This document shows positions 1 to 4,818 of a DNA stretch of 7,246 bases, piece after piece. Positions within the stretch are counted from its first letter, which is position 1, and each line of letters begins with the position of its first letter. The notes under the pieces were generated by a model. The model saw only the letters and a program-made list of their open reading frames with translations, was not told the origin of the DNA and searched no databases. The DNA is from an uncultured Flavobacteriaceae bacterium (GTDB lineage Bacteria; Bacteroidota; Bacteroidia; Flavobacteriales; Flavobacteriaceae): the NCBI GenBank assembly GCA_945788155.1, contig CALZKX010000339.1, positions 1-7,246 of the forward strand, read 5' to 3'. The position numbers were made by a program, and so were the translations under genes.

Positions 1-60
1 GGGTGGTAAAAGACTTAACTGATCTTGGTTATAGGTCTTAAAAACTACTTTTCTGCTCAT
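1..60 (-). CDS. Transposase, N-terminal fragment (probable IS1182 family), cut by window edge
   Basis: The minus strand from position 60 opens with ATG and stays open for 20 codons to the window edge. The peptide is MSRKVVFKTYNQDQLSLLPP. I recognise the pattern of an N-terminal basic/aromatic stretch followed by NQ-x-QL-x-LLPP as the usual start of IS1182-family (DDE) transposases, which are common in Bacteroidota; these proteins are normally several hundred residues long, so most of the gene lies outside the window. There is no Shine-Dalgarno sequence. The start overlaps a palindrome at 59-76. The end of the insertion sequence should lie between about 61 and 92, before the neighbouring terminator, but no terminal inverted repeat can be identified from one end. 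Whether the copy is intact cannot be seen. The family assignment rests on 20 residues and on memory of the family. Confidence 0.72.
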   Translation of the reverse strand, partial: MSRKVVFKTYNQDQLSLLPP

Positions 61-76
61 TCTTAAAGTTAAGAAT
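59..76. repeat. Perfect 8-bp inverted repeat over the transposase start
   Basis: The arms ATTCTTAA and TTAAGAAT are separated by AG. On the minus strand the dyad covers the sequence just before the transposase ATG and its first two bases. It could fold in the mRNA and limit access to the start codon, or be an operator, or be chance in AT-rich DNA. Only the symmetry is seen directly. Confidence 0.4.
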
Positions 77-92
77 TTACTAGAAAAATTGC

Positions 93-128
93 AAAAAAAA
101 GACTGCCTTTTCAGACAGCCTCTTTTTT
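93..128 (-). terminator. Rho-independent terminator of the OmpA-family gene
   Basis: Read on the minus strand, AGGCTGTCT (121-113), loop GAAA (112-109) and AGGCAGTCT (108-100) form a 9-bp stem with two G-U wobbles, preceded by an A-run (128-123) and followed by seven Ts (99-93). On the plus strand the two wobbles become A-C mismatches, so the hairpin is tuned to minus-strand RNA. It lies 20 nt past the stop of the OmpA-family gene and shields the transposase gene from read-through. Confidence 0.85.
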
Positions 129-148
129 ATTTAAAATATTATCACTAA

Positions 149-1009
149 TTAGTTGCCACCAGCAGAAAGATTCTTCATTTCTTTCTCTATCATGTCGTAG
201 AACTGATCAATTTTTGGCATTACAACAATTCGTGTACGTCTGTTTTTTGCTCTGTTTTCAGCGGTATCGTTATCCACTAAAGGAACATAGTAACTTCTTC
301 CTGCTGCAATTAAACGAGACGAGTTCACACCTAAATCTTCTAATACTCTAATAATAGATGTTGCGCGCTTTACACTTAAGTCCCAGTTATCCAACAGCAC
401 ACCTTTTTGGAACGAACGACTGTCTGTATGTCCTTCAACCATAGCCTCAAAATCTGGTTTGTCGTTTACAACCTTGGCAACTTTTGCTAAAACATTTTTA
501 GCATTATCAGTAACTACGTAACTTCCGGTTTTAAATAGTAATTTATCCGAAATAGAAATAAACACGACTCCTTTTTCAACATTAATTTCAATATCTGGGT
601 CGTTTAATCCAACTTCACGTTTCAAACTTGTTACTAAAGCTAGGGTCACACTATCTTTTTTGTTAATTGCATCTTGTAAACGTGTAATTTTAAGGTCCTT
701 TTCTTTAATACTTTCTAAAGTTCTTTCAACATTATCTGCTCCTTTTGCGGTAAGCATTGTTAAATCTTTGTTGCTTTGTATAAGACTTTCGTTGTTTTTT
801 CTCATATCAGCTAACTGATCTTTTAAAGCTTCTGCTCGAGCATTTGCGGCTGCAGCATCAGATAAGCATGCATTTAATTTAACAGTTGCAGTATTTAATA
901 GGTCTTGTGTTTCTTGTTGTTTTGCCTCTAATGCAGCATATTCTTTTTTTGACACACAAGAGCTTAAAACAAGCATTGCAGATAGACTTAACAAAAATAT
1001 TTTCTTCAT
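149..1009 (-). CDS. OmpA-family outer-membrane lipoprotein with coiled coil
   Basis: The 286-residue product is an envelope lipoprotein expected to tether the outer membrane to peptidoglycan. The start at 1009 gives MKK, a hydrophobic stretch and a lipobox LSSC with the lipidated cysteine at residue 18; the longer open frame from a GTG at 1048 would add 13 residues before the signal peptide and is rejected. Residues about 22-125 are rich in A, E, K, L and Q and look like a coiled coil. Residues about 145-265 are an OmpA/MotB C-terminal domain: GHTD at 193-196 and R215 in LSVKRA match the Asp and Arg that bind diaminopimelate in characterised OmpA domains, and NRAKNRRTRI (252-261) is the usual late motif. 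There is a short tail of about 20 residues beyond the domain. It is transcribed alone, with its own -7 box and terminator. It is not porin-like, because no beta-barrel precedes the domain. Confidence 0.93.
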   Translation of the reverse strand: MKKIFLLSLSAMLVLSSCVSKKEYAALEAKQQETQDLLNTATVKLNACLSDAAAANARAEALKDQLADMRKNNESLIQSNKDLTMLTAKGADNVERTLESIKEKDLKITRLQDAINKKDSVTLALVTSLKREVGLNDPDIEINVEKGVVFISISDKLLFKTGSYVVTDNAKNVLAKVAKVVNDKPDFEAMVEGHTDSRSFQKGVLLDNWDLSVKRATSIIRVLEDLGVNSSRLIAAGRSYYVPLVDNDTAENRAKNRRTRIVVMPKIDQFYDMIEKEMKNLSAGGN

Positions 1010-1030
1010 GGTAAGGATGTTAATTAATTT

Positions 1031-1045
1031 ATATTCGACGAATAT
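1031..1045. promoter_or_regulatory. 15-bp perfect dyad near the OmpA-family gene's transcription start
   Basis: The sequence is ATATTCG, A, CGAATAT: arms of 7 bp around one central base. It lies between the -7 box (1048-1055) and the start codon (1009), about where transcription should begin. An odd-centred dyad with a one-base spacer suits a dimeric DNA-binding protein better than an RNA hairpin. The regulator is unknown. Confidence 0.4.
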
Positions 1046-1047
1046 CA

Positions 1048-1055
1048 CAAAATTA
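1048..1055 (-). promoter_or_regulatory. Bacteroidota-type -7 promoter element for the OmpA-family gene
   Basis: The minus strand reads TAATTTTG, a full match to the TAnnTTTG element known for the primary sigma factor of Bacteroidota. It is 38 nt upstream of the ATG at 1009, which predicts a leader of roughly 30-35 nt. No TTG is found at the usual distance upstream: the nearest, at 1070-1068, is only 12 nt away. The -33 element is therefore weak or absent. Confidence 0.5.
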
Positions 1056-1070
1056 TATAAAAAAGCCCAA

Positions 1071-1085
1071 TAATACTTAGTATTA
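1071..1085. promoter_or_regulatory. Second 15-bp perfect dyad upstream of the OmpA-family gene
   Basis: The sequence is TAATACT, T, AGTATTA: 7-bp arms around one central base. Its centre (1078) is 40 bp from the centre of the other dyad (1038), and the -7 box lies between them. It is also 21 nt past the glycosyltransferase stop and is followed on the minus strand by a T-run (1064-1059 region), so a weak terminator is an alternative, but a one-base loop and an all-AT stem make that less likely. Confidence 0.35.
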
Positions 1086-1106
1086 ACAAAACTTTTACTA
1101 ACTAAT

Positions 1107-2096
1107 TTATAAACTTTTAAAAGATTTTTTTTTTGAGATAAAATATGACCAAACTATGCTTTTATGAGTGTAGAAATGTACTTTTTTGCTTTGAGATTTT
1201 CTTTGCTTGAGCAGGATGCTTAAATGGTTATAAAATGAGAAGTGTGCTTTAATAATTGCCAAAGTGTGTTTTGGTTTAAATTCAAATAAAAATTTTATTC
1301 CTGCTAAACCATCAAGAAGAAGCCTAATAAATACTAGATAAAAAATATTATTTGAAGCATTTTTGACAAGGGTGTACAAACTGTTTCTAAAATTTAAATA
1401 GGTTTTTTTTGGGCTTGTATTGCTTAATGTGGCACCACCAACATGGTAAATAGTTGAAGAGCCAACATATTTAACGTCGTAACCCAAGTTTTTTGCCCTC
1501 CAGCAAAAATCTATTTCTTCCATGTGAGCAAAAAAAGATTCATCAAAACCATTTAAAGTACTAAAAACAGTGCTCTTTACAAATAAACAAGCTCCAGAAG
1601 CCCAAAAAACATCAATAATATCGTTGTATTGACCTTTGTCTTTTTCAATGGTGTTAAAAATTCGACCACGACAATAAGGATATCCAAATTTGTCTATAAA
1701 TCCACCAGCTGCTCCAGCGTACTCAAAATAATCTTTTTGCTTTTGATCTAGAATTTTTGGCTGAATGATTGCAGTATTTGGTTCATTAATAAAAACTTCT
1801 TTAATTGGTAAAAGCCAATTTTCAGTCACTTCTACATCGCTGTTCAATAAACAGTACACATCTGCTTCAACATGTTTCAAGGCATCGTTATAGCCTTTGG
1901 CATAACCACCATTTGTGTTGTTTTGAATAATAGTTACCTGAGGGTAATGATCTTTTAAGAATTCAACCGAATTATCAGTAGATGCATTATCGGCAACATA
2001 AACTTTTGCTTCTTTAGAAAATAATAACACCGAAGGCAAAAACTGTTGCAACAGTGCCTTTCCGTTCCAGTTTAATATGACAATTGCTATTTTCAC
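1107..2096 (-). CDS. Family 2 glycosyltransferase (rhamnosyltransferase-like)
   Basis: The 329-residue protein should transfer a sugar from a nucleotide-sugar donor to a surface polysaccharide or glycan at the cytoplasmic face of the membrane; the donor and acceptor cannot be told from sequence. It has a GT-A fold: the opening strand ends in NWNG (9-12), DNASTDNS is at 36-43, NNTNGGYAKGYN at 59-70, the metal-binding DXD equivalent is NSD at 85-87, and the acceptor-side acidic motif EEIDFCWR is at 193-200 with YHVGGAT at 217-223. Residues about 250-270 are hydrophobic and may touch the membrane; the last 35 residues are basic. The start is GTG at 2096, four bases (GTGA) into the end of the upstream nuclease-like gene, so translation is probably coupled. 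A run of ten A residues near the 3' end (1134-1125) could slip, but would alter only the last few residues. No glycan gene cluster surrounds it here. Confidence 0.9.
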   Translation of the reverse strand: MKIAIVILNWNGKALLQQFLPSVLLFSKEAKVYVADNASTDNSVEFLKDHYPQVTIIQNNTNGGYAKGYNDALKHVEADVYCLLNSDVEVTENWLLPIKEVFINEPNTAIIQPKILDQKQKDYFEYAGAAGGFIDKFGYPYCRGRIFNTIEKDKGQYNDIIDVFWASGACLFVKSTVFSTLNGFDESFFAHMEEIDFCWRAKNLGYDVKYVGSSTIYHVGGATLSNTSPKKTYLNFRNSLYTLVKNASNNIFYLVFIRLLLDGLAGIKFLFEFKPKHTLAIIKAHFSFYNHLSILLKQRKSQSKKVHFYTHKSIVWSYFISKKKSFKSL

Positions 2097-2539
2097 AAGC
2101 TATATGGCGGAATATCTTTTAAAAATTGATAGCGTTCTTTTTCAAAATCGATACTGCAATAATAGTGATTTAATCCATTGGTAACCATTAAAAAGGTAGC
2201 GTTTAAAGCTAAATTATATCTTGCAATTTGGTCGAAAGCACTCTGGTCTATGGTAATTTTAGGAGCTTTACATTCAACAATTAAATGAATAGAACCATCA
2301 GAATTAAAGACAACAATATCGTAGCGTTTTTTAAGATTGTTTATTTTTAATTCTTTCTCGATATTAATAAGTGATTTGGGATACTTTTTCTCATTAATAA
2401 GGTACTGTACACAATGTTGGCGCACCCATTCTTCTGGTTGTAAAACCACAAATTTTTTGCGTATGCCATCAAAAATATAAGGTTTATTTTCGCTATTTTT
2501 GAATCGAAATGTATATGTGGGAAAATCTAATTTTTGCAC
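2093..2539 (-). CDS. Solo HsdR N-terminal-like PD-(D/E)XK nuclease domain protein
   Basis: This 148-residue protein is essentially one domain, resembling the N-terminal nuclease region of type I restriction HsdR subunits. No helicase domain, specificity subunit or methyltransferase is nearby, so it is not a restriction system as seen here. The nuclease signature is intact: PEEWVRQH (35-42) supplies the leading Glu region, D74 lies in RYDIVVF, and E89-C-K91 in VECKAP is the ExK. Q99 and Q104 follow at the spacing seen in this fold. I recall similar solo proteins beside holA in flavobacteria, usually annotated only as HsdR N-terminal domain proteins; their function is not known to me. The start is GTG at 2539, giving MQKLDFPTY, which fits the family; no later in-frame Met exists before residue 118. 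It overlaps the glycosyltransferase by GTGA and diverges from holA across 26 bp. Confidence 0.85.
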   Translation of the reverse strand: MQKLDFPTYTFRFKNSENKPYIFDGIRKKFVVLQPEEWVRQHCVQYLINEKKYPKSLINIEKELKINNLKKRYDIVVFNSDGSIHLIVECKAPKITIDQSAFDQIARYNLALNATFLMVTNGLNHYYCSIDFEKERYQFLKDIPPYSL

Positions 2540-2543
2540 AACA

Positions 2544-2551
2544 CAAATTTG
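2544..2551. promoter_or_regulatory. Palindromic -7-like box shared by the divergent nuclease and holA genes
   Basis: CAAATTTG reads the same on both strands and on each differs from TAnnTTTG only in its first base. It lies 4 nt from the nuclease GTG (2539) and 14 nt before the holA ATG (2566), inside a 26-bp intergenic gap, so it could serve either direction. No good TTG is seen at the expected distance on either strand. Nuclease mRNA would start nearly at its GTG. Confidence 0.3.
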
Positions 2552-2565
2552 ATGATTTTTTTTTA

Positions 2566-3570
2566 ATGGACGAAGTTAAACAGTTAGTAAACGATATAAA
2601 AAAAGGTAATATTAAACCTATTTATTTTCTTATGGGCGAGGAAGCTTATTATATAGATAAGATTTCCGATTTTATCGAAGACCACGTGCTTGCCGAAGAG
2701 GAGAAAGGCTTTAACCAAATGGTGTTATATGGTCGTGATGTGTCGATTGATGATATTGTGGGCAATGCCAAACGTTACCCAATGATGGCAGAACGCCAAG
2801 TAGTAATAGTAAAAGAAGCACAAGACCTATCACGTACCATTGAAAAATTAAGCTCTTATGCCGAAAACCCACAGCCAACAACGGTTTTGGTGGTAAATTA
2901 TAAGTACAAAAAAATAGACAAACGGAAAGCATTGTACAAAGCCATTAATAAGGTTGGTGTTGTTTATGAAAGCAAAAAACTGTACGAAAACCAAGTAGTC
3001 GATTGGATACGCCGTGTATTGTCACTAAAGGGTTATAGTATTTCACCTAAAGCAGCGCAAATGTTGGTGGAATTTTTAGGCACCGATTTAAGTAAAATTA
3101 ATAACGAGCTAGAAAAATTACAACTTATCATTCCAAAAGATACCCAGATTTCGCCTGAACTTATAGAAGAGAACATTGGTATTTCAAAAGATTATAACAA
3201 TTTTGAATTACGAAAAGCGGTAGGAGAGAAGAACGTAGTTAAAGTGCATAGAATTATTAATTATTTTGCCGATAACCCAAAGGATAACCCAATGGTGGTA
3301 ACGGTTTCACTGCTGTTTAATTTCTTTTCACAGTTATTGCATTTGCATGGTTTAAACGATAGGTCACCAAGAGCCATAGCCTCATCCTTACGCATTAACC
3401 CTTATTTTGTGAGCGAATATACCAATGCCGCAAAAAACTACCCTATGAAAAAGGTAAGTAGTGTGATTGCCACCTTGCGCGAGTTTGATGTTAAAAGTAA
3501 AGGTGTTGGTTCTAATGCTGTGCCACAAGGCGATTTACTAAAAGAGTTGATGGTTAGGATTTTGGGTTGA
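2566..3570 (+). CDS. holA: DNA polymerase III subunit delta (clamp loader)
   Basis: The 334-residue product is the delta subunit of the clamp-loader complex, which opens the sliding beta clamp and loads it on primed DNA during replication. PIYFLMGEEAYYIDKI near residues 18-33 is the characteristic start of HolA, followed by the AERQVVIVKEA strand (around 75-85) and by TTVLVVNYKYKKIDKRK (around 105-120). KLYENQVVDWI near 140-150 begins the middle domain, and the helical C-terminal collar domain ends in LLKELMVRILG. Length is normal for the family. The start at 2566 gives MDEVKQLVNDIKKG, the usual opening; an in-frame ATG at 2509 would run 31 bp into the divergent nuclease gene and add non-conserved residues. 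It follows a run of nine Ts and has no Shine-Dalgarno, as expected in this phylum. No convincing terminator follows; a 6-bp inverted repeat (CTTTGT at 3581-3586, ACAAAG at 3603-3608) lacks a T-run. Confidence 0.95.
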   Translation: MDEVKQLVNDIKKGNIKPIYFLMGEEAYYIDKISDFIEDHVLAEEEKGFNQMVLYGRDVSIDDIVGNAKRYPMMAERQVVIVKEAQDLSRTIEKLSSYAENPQPTTVLVVNYKYKKIDKRKALYKAINKVGVVYESKKLYENQVVDWIRRVLSLKGYSISPKAAQMLVEFLGTDLSKINNELEKLQLIIPKDTQISPELIEENIGISKDYNNFELRKAVGEKNVVKVHRIINYFADNPKDNPMVVTVSLLFNFFSQLLHLHGLNDRSPRAIASSLRINPYFVSEYTNAAKNYPMKKVSSVIATLREFDVKSKGVGSNAVPQGDLLKELMVRILG

Positions 3571-3649
3571 TTGACACATTTCTTTGTTGATAACTATCTT
3601 TTACAAAGCATATTAGGCTATTGACTTATTAATTTTAAAAAACTAACTT

Positions 3650-3658
3650 CGCTTATCG
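3650..3658. repeat. CGCTTATCG, outer inverted match to 4365-4373
   Basis: This 9-mer is the exact reverse complement of CGATAAGCG at 4365-4373, so the pair brackets the cassette-like region at a distance of about 715 bp. One further flanking T-T match occurs one base away. It may mark the limits of a mobile unit, or be chance: a 9-bp inverted match between two flanks of about 100 bp is not rare. Confidence 0.3.
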
Positions 3659-3692
3659 TACAGTATCGTCAATTAAAACTGAAGATACTTTA

Positions 3693-3706
3693 ACCGTTGT
3701 GCTTAA
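3693..3706. repeat. Left boundary of the cassette-like unit (core-site-like ACCGTTGTGCTTAA)
   Basis: It contains GTTGTGC (3696-3702), the exact reverse complement of GCACAAC directly after the following gene's stop. The same 14 bp match ACCGATAAGCGTAA (4363-4376) at 10 of 14 positions in direct orientation, about 670 bp away. Integron cassettes are bounded in this way, with a core site on each side. GTTGTGC differs from the integron core GTTRRRY at one base. The GTG start of the next gene sits inside it. Confidence 0.45.
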
Positions 3707-4241
3707 TTTGATAAAAAAAATCGGAATATTAATTTGTTGTCTTTTTATACTTCAATCTTGCTTGGCAAGTTTTGGAACAAAAAAGCTGATTAGAAAAAGT
3801 GAAGTTGAAATCAATAACGCAGATGTTAATGGAGTTTATAAGAATATTTCAGACTCAAATACTGAATTGACTTTATGGAGAATAATTCAATTAAACTCGA
3901 AAAAAGAAAACGATACAACTGACTTAAAATCTGACTTAATAAGACTTGAATATCTAAACCCAACTGAAATTGAAATCTCATTGTCTCGTGACCAAAGAAT
4001 TATAAAATCAATTCGGTTAAATGGAAAAATTAAAAACAATTCTTTTTCTTTAAAAAGATATCGAGAATTGATTCCGTTTTATCCAATTTACGCAAAAGAT
4101 TACGAAGCAAAAGCCATACTTTCTAAATCTGAAAATGAATTAATAATAGTTCAGGGAATAAGTAATTCTGGTGCTATTCTGATTTTAGGTGCTGGAAGTG
4201 AACGAGTGAATACATATAAATTTGAACAAATGAAAAACTAA
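3699..4241 (+). CDS. Orphan lipoprotein of unknown function in a cassette-like unit
   Basis: I do not recognise this 180-residue protein. It has a short signal peptide (IKKIGILICCLFI) and a lipobox LQSC with the lipidated cysteine at residue 21, so it should be anchored in the envelope. The mature part is polar, with alternating short stretches that suggest beta strands (for example IEISLSRDQRIIKSIRLNG near 91-109) and a hydrophobic GAILILGAGS near 158-167; a small lipocalin-like barrel is possible but unproven. The start is GTG at 3699, or TTG at 3708, which would give MIKK and an equally good signal peptide; neither has a Shine-Dalgarno. The gene fills the space between GTTGTGC and GCACAAC almost exactly, and its stop TAA abuts the second. 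It stands alone on this strand between holA and the convergent DoxX operon. The placement suggests a horizontally acquired gene. Confidence 0.75.
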   Translation: MLNLIKKIGILICCLFILQSCLASFGTKKLIRKSEVEINNADVNGVYKNISDSNTELTLWRIIQLNSKKENDTTDLKSDLIRLEYLNPTEIEISLSRDQRIIKSIRLNGKIKNNSFSLKRYRELIPFYPIYAKDYEAKAILSKSENELIIVQGISNSGAILILGAGSERVNTYKFEQMKN

Positions 4242-4376
4242 GCACAACAATGGCTATAAGTAATTGCTTGTTCTCGCCTACTTCTGAAAATCCTCGCGGA
4301 TTTTCAGTTTGGTGCGTACTTGCAAAGTTAAGTGCTAACCCACGCAACTACCCATAGCCGAGACCGATAAGCGTAA
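4242..4376. repeat. attC-like foldable element downstream of the orphan lipoprotein gene
   Basis: The element begins with GCACAAC at the stop codon. An inner hairpin is perfect: 10-bp arms CTGAAAATCC (4284-4293) and GGATTTTCAG (4298-4307) with loop TCGC. An outer stem pairs 4252-4270 (starting GGCTAT) with 4341-4359 (ending ATAGCC): 15 of 19 positions pair on the top strand, and 18 of 19 on the bottom strand if G-T wobbles count. Between outer and inner stems the left side has 13 nt and the right side 33 nt. The element ends in ACCGATAAGCGTAA, an imperfect direct copy of the left boundary. I have an unverified memory of similar repeats, with CCTCGCGG at the tip and GTTGTGC ends, behind orphan genes in other flavobacteria. 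It could instead be a transcript-end structure or a repetitive element of another kind. Confidence 0.6.
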
Positions 4377-4413
4377 CTCCAAAAACACAACTAAAAATTC
4401 CTTAGGTGTACTT

Positions 4414-4437
4414 AAAAGTCTCTTATACAAGAAACTT
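4414..4437 (-). terminator. Hairpin terminator of the DoxX operon
   Basis: On the minus strand AAGTTTCTT (4437-4429), loop GTAT and AAGAGACTT (4424-4416) form a 9-bp stem with one G-U wobble, which on the plus strand is an A-C mismatch. It starts one base after the DoxX stop codon. The following T-run is short (TTTT then AAG), so termination may be weak. Confidence 0.5.
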
Positions 4438-4438
4438 A

Positions 4439-4816
4439 TTATCTTTTGTCAATAGAATACTTCCCAGGTCCAGCCAAAAATATCACTAAAAATGCCATTA
4501 AAAAGAGTAATGCCTTTTCTTGTTTTCCAATTGGGTCACTTAAATGCACAAAAAAGAATGCACCTAACATGGTTGCTATTGGGAAAATAGCTGCAAGTTT
4601 AGTTCTAAATCCAAAAATTATAAATAGAGGCCCAATAACCTCACCAATGATAACTAGGGATAATGAGGTTGGAGCTCCTATTCCTAGTGGATCTGGAAAT
4701 TGAATATCTTCAGCAAAAAGCCGCTCAATTTTTGGAATTCCATGAGTAAGCATTAAGGCAGATGCTCCAATACGTAAAATGGCCAAGGCTAAGTCGTTGT
4801 AGTTTTTTGTAAACAT
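4439..4816 (-). CDS. DoxX family inner-membrane protein
   Basis: The 125-residue protein is a DoxX-type integral membrane protein. Four hydrophobic segments are visible, at about residues 8-25, 50-70, 73-92 and 100-118. The first ends in the family's LMLTHGIPKI motif (21-30), the second is preceded by a loop with PDPLGIG, and GEVIGPLFIIFGFRTKLAA (58-76) and LAGPGKYSIDKR at the C-terminus are typical of the short bacterial DoxX/YphA-like group. The biochemical role of this group is poorly defined; some relatives have been linked to redox or thiol homeostasis, and nothing here shows a substrate. It is the last gene of the operon, starting 2 nt after the response-regulator stop (TAA, CC, ATG), so it is surely co-transcribed with it and may be an output or simply a passenger. 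Confidence 0.88.
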   Translation of the reverse strand: MFTKNYNDLALAILRIGASALMLTHGIPKIERLFAEDIQFPDPLGIGAPTSLSLVIIGEVIGPLFIIFGFRTKLAAIFPIATMLGAFFFVHLSDPIGKQEKALLFLMAFLVIFLAGPGKYSIDKR

Positions 4817-4818
4817 GG

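Noticed and set aside
1125..1134. Run of ten A residues on the coding strand near the 3' end of the glycosyltransferase, as a phase-variation tract
   Set aside because: Gain of one base removes two or three residues and loss of one adds a short tail, so slippage would barely alter the protein.
2093..2539. Part of a type I restriction-modification locus
   Set aside because: There is no helicase region, specificity or methyltransferase gene; neighbours are a glycosyltransferase and holA.
2711..2932. Minus-strand open frame of 73 codons inside holA
   Set aside because: It lies wholly within a strongly supported gene, has no family resemblance and a leucine-rich low-complexity translation typical of an antisense shadow.
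3581..3608. CTTTGT/ACAAAG inverted repeat after holA as a terminator
   Set aside because: The stem is only 6 bp with a 16-nt loop, and no T-run follows.
3662..3689. AGTATC/GATACT inverted repeat before the orphan lipoprotein gene, as the stem of a preceding attC-like site
   Set aside because: Six base pairs around a 16-nt loop and no similarity to the downstream element's stems or its CCTCGCGG tip; not enough to call a second site.
4242..4376. A classical integron attC site
   Set aside because: GCACAAC does not fit RYYYAAC and no GTTRRRY closes the right end, so only the weaker term attC-like is justified.
4446..4703. Plus-strand open frame of 85 codons opposite the DoxX gene
   Set aside because: It is the complement of a well-supported membrane protein; the same holds for the plus-strand frames at 5324-5527 and 6568-6828 and the minus-strand frame at 6893-7090.
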